16,592 nucleotides of DNA from an uncultured Pseudomonadota bacterium (lineage in GTDB: Bacteria; Pseudomonadota; Gammaproteobacteria; Burkholderiales; Usitatibacteraceae). The position numbers were made by a program, and so were the translations under genes. Of the stretch, positions 6,565-14,215 are shown piece after piece; positions within the stretch are counted from its first letter, which is position 1, and each line of letters begins with the position of its first letter. The notes under the pieces were generated by a model. The model was given only the letters and a program-made list of their open reading frames with translations, ran no database searches and was not told the origin of the DNA. The DNA is taken from assembly GCA_937898635.1 (NCBI GenBank), contig CALEJW010000083.1, forward strand, positions 1 to 16,592. The letters run 5' to 3'.

Positions 6565-7692
6565 CTAGTCGAGGGTTTCCCGGTAGCGGGCGAGCGCGAT
6601 GGCGCCGGCGGCCACGAGGAAGGCCGCGAGGGCCGCCACCTCGAGGGCCACGTCGGACCACTGGTTCGCCTTGAGGAGGATGCCGCGCACGATCCTCAGG
6701 AAATGGGTGAGCGGGAGCGCTTCCCCGATCACCTGGGCCCAGCCGGGCATGCCGCGGAAGGGGAACATGAAGCCCGAGAGGAGCATCGACGGCAGGAAGA
6801 AGAAGAACGTCATCTGCATCGCCTGCAGCTGGTTGCGGGCGAGCGTGGAGAAGGTGAACCCCACCGCGAGGTTCGCGGCGATGAAGAGCACGAGGATCGC
6901 GGAGAGCAGCGGCAGGCTTCCCACCATGGGCACGCGGAAGAGGAGCTTCGCCGCCACCAGGATCACCACGACCTGGACGTAGCCGATGAGGATGTAGGGC
7001 ACGATCTTGCCCGCCATCACCTCGAAGGGACGCACCGGCGTGGCGAGCAGGTTCTCCATCGTGCCGCGCTCCCGCTCGCGGGTCATCGCGAGCGCGGTCA
7101 TCATCACCATGGTCATCGTGAGGACCACCCCCATCAGCCCGGGGACGATGTTGTGGGCGGTGATGCCCTCGGGGTTGTAGCGCCGGTGCACGCGCAGCTC
7201 GAAGGCGGGCGGGCCCGCGCGCAGGCCGGCGAGCGGACCGGAGAGGTCGCGGTCCAGGGCCGTGAGGTTGAGCGCCTGCAGCGCCGCGATCGCGTTGCCG
7301 GTGGCCGCGGGGTCGGTCGCGTCCGCCTCCACGAGCACCGCGGGCCGCTCGCCCCGGGAGAGCTTGCGGGAGAAGTCCGGCGGCACGTGGAGCACGAACT
7401 GCACGTCGCCCCCGGCGATGAGCGCCTCGGCCTCGGCCTCGCTCGCCGGCTGCGCGACCACGCGGAAGTAGCCGCTCGCCTCCAGCGAGCGCACCAGGGA
7501 TCGCGAGAAGGGGCTCGCCTCGGCGCTCACCACGGCCATCGGCAGGCCCTTCGGGTCCATGTTGATCGCGAAGCCGAAGAGCACGAGCTGCAACACCGGC
7601 ACGCCGATCATCATCGCGAAGGTGAGGCGGTCGCGGCGCACCTGCACGAACTCCTTCACGACCACGGCGGCGAATCGGCTCCAGGCGAACAT
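6565..7692 (-). CDS. ABC-2 type transporter permease (YbhS/YbhR/YhhJ-like)
   Basis: A 375-residue inner-membrane subunit. Hydrophobic segments fall near residues 23-44, 182-203, 230-251, 260-282, 292-310 and 348-367, with a large periplasmic domain between the first and second, the layout of ABC-2 exporters of this type. RERERGTMENLLATPVRP (205-222) is the coupling motif typical of these permeases. Five consecutive Phe/Leu positions around 296-300 sit in a membrane helix. It is the last gene of the TetR-HlyD-ATPase-permease operon, 4 bp after the ATPase stop. E. coli ybh operons have two permease genes (ybhS, ybhR); only one is present here, so it would have to work as a homodimer or with a partner encoded elsewhere. 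The substrate is unknown; multidrug or ion export is the usual guess for the family. Confidence 0.92.
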   Translation of the reverse strand: MFAWSRFAAVVVKEFVQVRRDRLTFAMMIGVPVLQLVLFGFAINMDPKGLPMAVVSAEASPFSRSLVRSLEASGYFRVVAQPASEAEAEALIAGGDVQFVLHVPPDFSRKLSRGERPAVLVEADATDPAATGNAIAALQALNLTALDRDLSGPLAGLRAGPPAFELRVHRRYNPEGITAHNIVPGLMGVVLTMTMVMMTALAMTRERERGTMENLLATPVRPFEVMAGKIVPYILIGYVQVVVILVAAKLLFRVPMVGSLPLLSAILVLFIAANLAVGFTFSTLARNQLQAMQMTFFFFLPSMLLSGFMFPFRGMPGWAQVIGEALPLTHFLRIVRGILLKANQWSDVALEVAALAAFLVAAGAIALARYRETLD

Positions 7693-7696
7693 GGGG

Positions 7697-8647
7697 CTAC
7701 TCCTCCGCGGGGCGGGCGGTGGTGACCGGCTCGCGCACGCGGCGCATCAGGTGGATGAACACGTCCTCGAGGCCCGGCTCGATCGGCGAGGCCGCGAGGC
7801 CCGCCTGCGCGGCGACCCGCGAGACGCTCGCCTCGAGGGCGCGCGCGTCGGTGCCGCTCACGTGCAGGCGCGCGCCGAAGGGCACGACCATGTCGGCGCC
7901 CGGGGCGCCGCGCAGCGCCCCCGCGACGGCCGCGAGGTTCGCGCCCTCGATCGCCCAGGTGGAAAGGCCGGCGCTCGCGACGACGTCGGCCGCGGTGCCG
8001 CTCGCGAGGAGCTTGCCGTAGGCGATGTAGGCGAGCGCGTGGCAGCGCTCGGCCTCGTCCATGTAGTGGGTGCTCACGAGGACGGTCATGCCGCCGTGCG
8101 CGAGCTCGTGCAGGTGCTCCCAGAACTCCCGGCGCGCGCCGGGATCGACGCCGGCGGTGGGTTCGTCCAGGAGCAGGAGCTTCGGGTCGTGCAGCAGGCA
8201 GGCCGCGAGGGCGAGGCGCTGCTTCCAGCCGCCGGAGAGCGTTCCCGCGAGCTGGCCGCGCCGCCCCGCGAGGCCGAGGCGCTCGAGGGCCTCGTCGATG
8301 CGCCGGCGCCGGTCGGCCATGCCGTAGATGCGCGCGACGAAGGCGAGGTTCTCGGCGATCGAGAGGTCCTCGTAGAGGCTGAAGCGCTGGGTCATGTAGC
8401 CCACTTCCCGCTTGATGCGCGCCGACTCGCGGACGATGTCGAAGCCGAGGCAGGTGCCGCGCCCGCCGTCGGGCGTGAGCAGCCCGCAGAGCATGCGGAT
8501 GGTGGTCGTCTTGCCGCTGCCGTTGGGCCCGAGGAAGCCGTAGATCTGGCCGCGCGCCACCCGCAGGCCGAAGTGGTCGACCACGACCTTGCCGTCGAAG
8601 CGCTTGGTGAGGCCCTCGACGTCGATGGCGAGGCTGGCGGCTTCCAT
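7697..8647 (-). CDS. ABC transporter ATP-binding protein (single-domain, YbhF-like)
   Basis: A 316-residue cytoplasmic ATPase. Walker A is GPNGSGKTT (40-48), the Q-loop Gln87 lies in YMTQRFSLYEDLS, the signature is LSGGWKQR (137-144), Walker B is LLLLDEPTAGVDP (157-169) and the switch His194 is in VSTHYMDEAE, so catalysis should be intact. The signature has Trp where LSGGQ has Gln. Residues about 235-316 form an extra C-terminal domain seen in DrrA/CcmA-type exporters. E. coli YbhF is a tandem of two such domains; this protein has only one. It sits 6 bp after the adaptor gene and 4 bp before the permease, so all three belong to one mRNA and one complex. Confidence 0.94.
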   Translation of the reverse strand: MEAASLAIDVEGLTKRFDGKVVVDHFGLRVARGQIYGFLGPNGSGKTTTIRMLCGLLTPDGGRGTCLGFDIVRESARIKREVGYMTQRFSLYEDLSIAENLAFVARIYGMADRRRRIDEALERLGLAGRRGQLAGTLSGGWKQRLALAACLLHDPKLLLLDEPTAGVDPGARREFWEHLHELAHGGMTVLVSTHYMDEAERCHALAYIAYGKLLASGTAADVVASAGLSTWAIEGANLAAVAGALRGAPGADMVVPFGARLHVSGTDARALEASVSRVAAQAGLAASPIEPGLEDVFIHLMRRVREPVTTARPAEE

Positions 8648-8653
8648 GGCGCC

Positions 8654-9598
8654 CTAGCGCAGCACCACGTCGAGGGGCTGCCCGGGCCGCAGGCGCGCGG
8701 CGTCGGCGGGCGCGGGGCGCGCCTCGACGAGATAGACCAGCTTCCCCCGGGCCTCGCGGCCGTAGATCACGGGCGGCGTGAATTCCGCCTGCGGCGAGAT
8801 CCAGCTCACGGCTGCGCGGATCGGCGCGGCGCAGCCGTCGCAACGCAGCTCCACGGCCTGCCCGGGCTTCACCGCGCCGAGCTGCGGTTCGGGGACGAAG
8901 AAGCGCGCCTTCACGTTCTCCGGCGGCAGCAGCGTGACGACGGGCTGGCCCGCGGCCACCCATTCGCCGCGCACGAAGAGCGTGTCGGTCACCTGGCCGG
9001 CGACGGTCGCGTGGGCGCTCTTCTGGCGCAGGCGCCACTCGGCCTGCTCGAGCGCCGCGCGGGCCGCCGACGCCTCGGCCTCGGCGGCGCGGATCTCGTC
9101 GGGCCGGGCGGCGAGCCTCGCCGTGGCGAGCTGCGCTTCGAGCTCGTCCACGCGCGCGCGGTCCCGGGCGAGCGCGGTGCGCGCCTCGTCGAGCCGCTGG
9201 CGGCTCACGAAGCCCTTGGCGACGAGTTCCTCCTCGCGCCCGAGTTCCGTGGCCGAGAGGGCGGCGGCGGCCTGCGCCTGCGCGAGCTGGGCGCGCGCCG
9301 CGTCGATCTCGGTGGGGCGACGGGCCTTGCGCAGGTTGTCGAGCTGGGCGTTCGCCCGCGCCAGACGCTCTCCCGCCTCGCGCCTCGCGGCGGCCTCGTT
9401 CTCGGCCTCGAGGGCGAAGAGCGGGTCCCCGGCCACGACCTTCGCGCCGCGCTCGACGTCGAGCCGCACGAGCGTCCCCGCGAAGGGCGCGCCGACGCGC
9501 ACGAACTCGCCCTCGGCGTAGCCCTGGAGCACCGGTTCCTGCGAGTTGCCGCACGCGCCCGCGGCGAGGGCGAACACGATGGGCCAGAAGCGTCTCAT
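8654..9598 (-). CDS. HlyD-family periplasmic adaptor, probable lipoprotein (YbhG-like)
   Basis: A 314-residue membrane-fusion protein linking the ABC exporter to an outer-membrane channel, plausibly the TolC encoded about 3 kb away. The N-terminus MRRFWPIVFALAAGAC ends at Cys16 in an imperfect lipobox (AGAC, with Ala rather than Leu at -3), so lipid anchoring is likely but not certain. GTLVRLDVERGAKVVAGDPLFALE (41-64) is the first lipoyl half-motif. About 65-180 is a long Ala/Glu/Arg-rich coiled-coil hairpin, and ATVAGQVTDTLFVRGEWVAAGQPVVTLL is the second lipoyl half. A beta-barrel domain follows. I place the start at ATG 9598, which overlaps the TetR stop as TGATG; an in-frame GTG one codon earlier is also possible. 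Confidence 0.93.
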   Translation of the reverse strand: MRRFWPIVFALAAGACGNSQEPVLQGYAEGEFVRVGAPFAGTLVRLDVERGAKVVAGDPLFALEAENEAAARREAGERLARANAQLDNLRKARRPTEIDAARAQLAQAQAAAALSATELGREEELVAKGFVSRQRLDEARTALARDRARVDELEAQLATARLAARPDEIRAAEAEASAARAALEQAEWRLRQKSAHATVAGQVTDTLFVRGEWVAAGQPVVTLLPPENVKARFFVPEPQLGAVKPGQAVELRCDGCAAPIRAAVSWISPQAEFTPPVIYGREARGKLVYLVEARPAPADAARLRPGQPLDVVLR

Positions 9599-10248
9599 CA
9601 CGCGGTCTCCTTGTCGGGTTGCGGGGGCGCGGCGATCGCCGCGAGCGCGAGCTCGATCCTCTCGTCGAGCGCGGCCTCCGTGAGGATGGCGCCGCGCAGC
9701 TCGCTCGCGAACGCCGGGTCGAGCGCCCCGCTGTCGGCGAGCGCGCCACCGATGAGCACCGGCATGGCGAGCGCGCCCGCGCAGAACGCGAAGGCCTGGA
9801 CAGGGTCCATGGGCCGCAGCTCGCCCGAGGCCTGCCCGCCGGCCACGAGGCCCAGGATCACGCGCACGTGGCGCGGCAGGTTGTCGCGGAGGAAGTCGCG
9901 CGCCACGGCCTCGCCGTTCAGCGCGTCGGCGAGGATCCGGCCGACGAGACCGCGGTTGGACTGGAGGAAGCGGCCGAGCACGCGAAGGGACGCCCGCAGC
10001 CTCGCCGCGAAACCCGCCTCCCGGCCGCCGCCCAGGGTGAGCTGGGCGAACATCTCCTCGTAGGCGGCCTGCATCACCGCCCGCAGGAAGATCTCGCGGG
10101 TGCGGAAGTGGTAATGGAACATGCCGATGTTCACGCCGGCGGCCTCCGCGACCTGGCGGATGGTGAGGCCCGAGCAGCCGTGGACCGGCAGGAGCTCCCG
10201 CCCCGCGGCGAGCAGGGCGCGATCGAGATGGCGGGAGGGTCTGGGCAT
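9598..10248 (-). CDS. TetR-family transcriptional regulator of the export operon (CecR/YbiH-like)
   Basis: A 216-residue repressor. The N-terminal helix-turn-helix occupies about residues 10-52, with LTIRQVAEAAGVN and FHYHFRTRE as the recognisable HTH and helix-4 segments. The remaining ~160 residues form the ligand-binding domain, whose effector cannot be predicted. It is the first gene of the operon and its stop overlaps the adaptor ATG, so it regulates its own operon in all likelihood. The ATG at 10248 was chosen because it lies 25 bp downstream of a consensus promoter and begins the family's N-terminal arm; the frame remains open upstream through the promoter, which cannot be coding. In E. 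coli the analogous regulator (YbiH/CecR) heads ybhGFSR, which supports the comparison. Confidence 0.92.
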   Translation of the reverse strand: MPRPSRHLDRALLAAGRELLPVHGCSGLTIRQVAEAAGVNIGMFHYHFRTREIFLRAVMQAAYEEMFAQLTLGGGREAGFAARLRASLRVLGRFLQSNRGLVGRILADALNGEAVARDFLRDNLPRHVRVILGLVAGGQASGELRPMDPVQAFAFCAGALAMPVLIGGALADSGALDPAFASELRGAILTEAALDERIELALAAIAAPPQPDKETA

Positions 10249-10262
10249 GGGAGGTTCGAGGG

Positions 10263-10287
10263 AGTCGTCGAAACTATACAAACGACT
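10263..10287. promoter_or_regulatory. Candidate TetR operator palindrome over the -10 box
   Basis: AGTCGT (10263-10268) and ACGACT (10282-10287) are perfect inverted arms separated by 13 bp. They enclose the TATAGT -10 box of the regulator's own promoter. A dimeric TetR protein bound here would block RNA polymerase. The arms are only 6 bp, so the exact operator limits are uncertain. Confidence 0.5.
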
Positions 10288-10301
10288 AATAAATCCGTCA
10301 A
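10273..10301 (-). promoter_or_regulatory. Sigma-70 promoter of the TetR/HlyD/ABC operon
   Basis: On the minus strand TTGACG (10301-10296), a 17-bp spacer and TATAGT (10278-10273) match the consensus at 5/6 and 5/6 positions with optimal spacing. It is the best promoter in the window and sits in an AT-rich island. It lies 25 bp upstream of the regulator's ATG. Confidence 0.8.
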
Positions 10302-10343
10302 GACCCTGTTTTCCCGGGTGTCGCGCGCGTTGCCCGCGATCAT

Positions 10344-10372
10344 TTGCGCTGCCGGGTGCCTTCCGGTAGCTT
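10344..10372 (+). promoter_or_regulatory. Possible thiC promoter
   Basis: TTGCGC (10344-10349), 17 bp, then TAGCTT (10367-10372). The match is weak (three of six at each box, with the key first and last bases of the -10 kept). The start site it predicts, near 10379, falls right at the 5' edge of the riboswitch, which is the main support. Confidence 0.35.
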
Positions 10373-10379
10373 CTGCAGT

Positions 10380-10463
10380 CCGAACGCAGGGGTCCGGGCA
10401 GCCGCCCGGTGAGAGAGTCCCTTCGAACCTGACCCGGGTCATGCCGGCGTAGGGAGCGTGGCC
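10380..10463 (+). promoter_or_regulatory. TPP riboswitch (THI element) of thiC
   Basis: The aptamer binds thiamine pyrophosphate and lowers thiC expression. P1 is ACGC (10384-10387) with GCGT (10456-10459). GGGGT leads into P3, CCGGGC/GCCCGG around an AGCC loop (10394-10409), followed by the pyrimidine-binding TGAGA (10410-10414). The pyrophosphate side reads CTTCGAACCTGA, then CCGG-GTCATG-CCGG, then CGTAGGGA (10421-10455), matching the conserved ACCUGA...GCGUAGGGA core. Compared with the usual G...CUGAGA, the pair next to UGAGA is C-G rather than G-C, with both partners changed together. It lies 40 bp upstream of the thiC start. Confidence 0.94.
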
Positions 10464-10473
10464 CGCGGGCCCC

Positions 10474-10496
10474 TTCCATCGCCGCCCCCGATGGAG
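10474..10496 (+). promoter_or_regulatory. Hairpin sequestering the thiC Shine-Dalgarno
   Basis: TCCATCG (10475-10481) pairs with CGATGGA (10489-10495) around a 7-nt loop, with a further U-G pair possible at 10474/10496. The 3' arm contains GGAG (10493-10496), the ribosome binding site 6 bp before the ATG at 10503. This is a natural expression platform for translational control by the aptamer just upstream. How ligand binding would favour this stem is not obvious from the sequence. Confidence 0.55.
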
Positions 10497-10502
10497 CCCG
10501 CC

Positions 10503-12416
<1,914 letters not shown>

Positions 12417-12469
12417 CCCGCGGCGGGGAGGCGGGCCCGGGAGCGCCATCCATCCGCGGGCGCGGCGCG

Positions 12470-12475
12470 TATGCT
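12470..12475 (+). promoter_or_regulatory. Weak candidate -10 box for the P460-cupredoxin gene
   Basis: TATGCT lies 42 bp before the TTG start, in the 101-bp gap after thiC. It matches TATAAT at four of six positions. No -35 box is recognisable, and co-transcription from thiC is not excluded. Confidence 0.25.
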
Positions 12476-12482
12476 CACCCAC

Positions 12483-12500
12483 GGCCGGCGCCCGCCGGCC
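12483..12500 (+). repeat. Perfect GC palindrome between thiC and the P460-cupredoxin gene
   Basis: GGCCGGCG and CGCCGGCC are exact inverse complements separated by CC. As RNA it can fold with a 6-bp stem and a 6-nt loop. It ends 7 bp before the GGGAGG ribosome binding site. No T-run follows. It may end thiC transcripts or structure the leader of the next gene; I cannot decide which. Confidence 0.35.
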
Positions 12501-12517
12501 TCCACCCGGGAGGTCCC

Positions 12518-13309
12518 TTGAACACCAGAACTGTCCCCGCCGTCGTCCTCGCCGCCGCCTTCGCCTCGCCCGCCCTGGCCGGGGGCGACAAGGTCGCATT
12601 CCCCGCGAACTACGCCACCGGCGCGCTCTACGCCACGGTGGACCGCCACGACATCAAGCAGCACCGCGAGCTCTGGGCCACGCCCGCCTCCGCCGTCGCC
12701 TCCGTGAAGGCCGGCAAGGGCATCCCGGGCGGCACCGTCCTCACGCTCGTGCAGTTCAAGGCCCGCCTCGACGACAAGGGCGCGCCGCTCAGGGACGCGA
12801 ACGGGCGCTTCCTCAAGGGCGATCTCGTCGCCTACACGGTGATGGAGAAGCGCGCCGGCTGGGGCGCCGAGTACGGCCCGGAGCTGCGCAACGGCGAATG
12901 GGAGTACCAGGTCTTCGGCCCCGACAAGGCGGTGAACGCGAAGGCGAACCTCAAGAGCTGCTTCCAGTGCCACAAGCCGCACGCGGGCCAGGACTACGTG
13001 ATCTCGCTCGCCCGCCTCTCCGGCACGTCACCCGGCGCGCGAGTGAGCGCGACGGCGGGCCCCGACCGCGTGGCGATCGCCGACTTCCGCTTCGGCCCGG
13101 AGAAGCTCGTCGTGGCGAAGGGCCAGTACGTGACCTGGACGAACACCGACGATTCCCCGCACCAGGTCACCATCGCGGGCGAGGGCGGCGCGCGCACGCC
13201 GGTGATCCTCAAGGGCCAGAGCCAGGCGTTCAAGTTCACCGAGGCCGGCACGTTCGACTACATCTGCGGCCTGCACCCGGCCATGAAAGGCAAGGTCGAG
13301 GTCCGCTAG
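12518..13309 (+). CDS. Secreted cytochrome P460-family haem protein fused to a type-1 copper (cupredoxin) domain
   Basis: A 263-residue periplasmic protein. Residues 1-21 (NTRTVPAVVLAAAFASPALA after the start) form a Sec signal peptide. Residues about 25-168 match the cytochrome P460 family: FPANYATG at the start, GTVLTLVQFKA, GDLVAYTVMEKRAGWG, NGEWEYQVF, then the c-haem motif CFQCH (Cys148, Cys151, His152) followed by KPHAGQDYVIS. Residues about 183-263 are a plastocyanin/amicyanin-like cupredoxin with copper ligands His215 (SPHQV), Cys250, His253 and Met256 in CGLHPAM. The start is TTG at 12518, after GGGAGG (12508-12513); no ATG or GTG in frame fits the signal peptide. In known P460 a Lys in the GTVxVKE strand cross-links the haem; here that position appears to be Leu77. 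A role in NO or hydroxylamine chemistry, or plain electron transfer, is inference. Confidence 0.87.
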   Translation: MNTRTVPAVVLAAAFASPALAGGDKVAFPANYATGALYATVDRHDIKQHRELWATPASAVASVKAGKGIPGGTVLTLVQFKARLDDKGAPLRDANGRFLKGDLVAYTVMEKRAGWGAEYGPELRNGEWEYQVFGPDKAVNAKANLKSCFQCHKPHAGQDYVISLARLSGTSPGARVSATAGPDRVAIADFRFGPEKLVVAKGQYVTWTNTDDSPHQVTIAGEGGARTPVILKGQSQAFKFTEAGTFDYICGLHPAMKGKVEVR

Positions 13310-13324
13310 GGCCGGCAAGGGGAC

Positions 13325-13351
13325 GGGGCACGGCGCGCGCGACCGTGCCCC
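13325..13351. terminator. Strong hairpin between the P460-cupredoxin gene and uppP
   Basis: GGGGCACGG (13325-13333) and CCGTGCCCC (13343-13351) form a perfect 9-bp stem with a 9-nt loop, 15 bp after the stop codon at 13309. There is no T-run after it. A terminator or 3'-stabilising hairpin for the P460-cupredoxin mRNA is the likely role, since uppP has its own -10 box further on. Confidence 0.55.
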
Positions 13352-13377
13352 GCGGCGGCATCCGCTCGCGCCGATGC

Positions 13378-13383
13378 TAGACT
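13378..13383 (+). promoter_or_regulatory. Putative -10 box immediately upstream of uppP
   Basis: TAGACT ends 7 bp before the uppP ATG (13391), so the predicted transcript begins at the start codon itself. The setting (CTAGA, then a short GC stretch, then ATG) repeats that found before waaC. No -35 hexamer or Shine-Dalgarno is visible. Confidence 0.4.
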
Positions 13384-13390
13384 CGCGCCG

Positions 13391-14197
13391 ATGGAAATCG
13401 CCCCGCTCCTGAACGCGCTGCTGCTGGGCGTGGTGGAAGGACTCACCGAGTTCCTGCCCGTCTCCTCGACCGGCCACCTGATCATCGTCTCCGACCTCCT
13501 CGGGGTGAACGACGAGAAGGGAAAGGTCTTCGACATCGTGATCCAGCTCGGCGCCATCCTCGCCGTGTGCTGGGAGTACCGCGCCCGCTTCGCGCGCGCC
13601 TTCTCCGGGCTTTCCACCGACCCGCTGCAGCGCCGCTTCGCCGCGAACCTCCTCGTCGCCTTCCTGCCGGCGGCGGTGGTGGGCCTCGCCTTCCAGCGCG
13701 AGATCAAGGCGTTCCTCTTCAACCCGGTGAGCGTGGCGATCGCCCTCGTGGCCGGAGCGGTCGTGATCTTCGCGGTGGAGCGCTGGTACGAGCGCCACGG
13801 GGCGCCCCGGATCGTCGAGGTGGACGACATGGGCTGGCGCGACGCGCTCAAGGTCGGCTTCGCGCAGTGCTTCTCGCTCATCCCCGGCACCTCGCGCTCC
13901 GGGGCCACGATCATGGGGGGGATGATCTTCGGCCTGTCGCGCAAGGCCGCCACCGAGTTCTCGTTCTTCCTGTCGGTGCCGATCATGTTCGCGGCGACCG
14001 GCTACCAGGTGGTCCGCTACCGGCACCTCTTCGAGCCGGCGGACCTGGGTCCCTTCGCGGTGGGGTTCGCGGTGAGCTTCCTCGCCGCCCTCGCGGCCGT
14101 GCGCGGGCTCATCCGCTACGTCGCGAGCCACGACTTCCGGGCCTTCGGCTGGTACCGGATCGCGCTGGGCGTCGCCGTGCTCGCGTACTTCCGCTAG
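13391..14197 (+). CDS. uppP: Undecaprenyl-diphosphatase
   Basis: UppP (BacA) is an inner-membrane phosphatase that dephosphorylates undecaprenyl diphosphate, renewing the lipid carrier for peptidoglycan, O-antigen and other envelope sugars; extra copies give bacitracin resistance in several bacteria. The product is 268 residues, the normal size. Both signature motifs are complete: EGLTEFLPVSSTGHL (16-30, with Glu16, Glu20 and His29) and PGTSRSG (165-171, with Arg169). Several hydrophobic helices follow through to the C-terminus. The ATG at 13391 begins the conserved first helix (MEIAPLLNALLLGVVEG). No Shine-Dalgarno is evident. It is a single gene, convergent with the CheA hybrid after an 18-bp gap. 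Confidence 0.96.
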   Translation: MEIAPLLNALLLGVVEGLTEFLPVSSTGHLIIVSDLLGVNDEKGKVFDIVIQLGAILAVCWEYRARFARAFSGLSTDPLQRRFAANLLVAFLPAAVVGLAFQREIKAFLFNPVSVAIALVAGAVVIFAVERWYERHGAPRIVEVDDMGWRDALKVGFAQCFSLIPGTSRSGATIMGGMIFGLSRKAATEFSFFLSVPIMFAATGYQVVRYRHLFEPADLGPFAVGFAVSFLAALAAVRGLIRYVASHDFRAFGWYRIALGVAVLAYFR

Positions 14198-14215
14198 GCG
14201 CGGGCGCGAGGGCCC

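Noticed and set aside
9599..9601. GTG one codon upstream as start of the adaptor gene
   Set aside because: The ATG at 9598 overlaps the regulator's stop in the TGATG arrangement seen at other junctions here; the GTG adds one residue only and cannot be fully excluded.
7559..10063. An 834-codon plus-strand open frame opposite the export operon
   Set aside because: It is the shadow of the permease, ATPase, adaptor and regulator genes, with biased composition (Arg, Ala, Glu, His) and no recognisable motif.
10249..10479. N-terminal extension of the TetR protein
   Set aside because: It would cross the operon's own promoter and the riboswitch; the product there has no TetR similarity.
10491..10493. 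In-frame ATG 12 bp upstream as thiC start
   Set aside because: It has no ribosome binding site of its own and forms part of the sequestering hairpin; GGAG is placed for the ATG at 10503.
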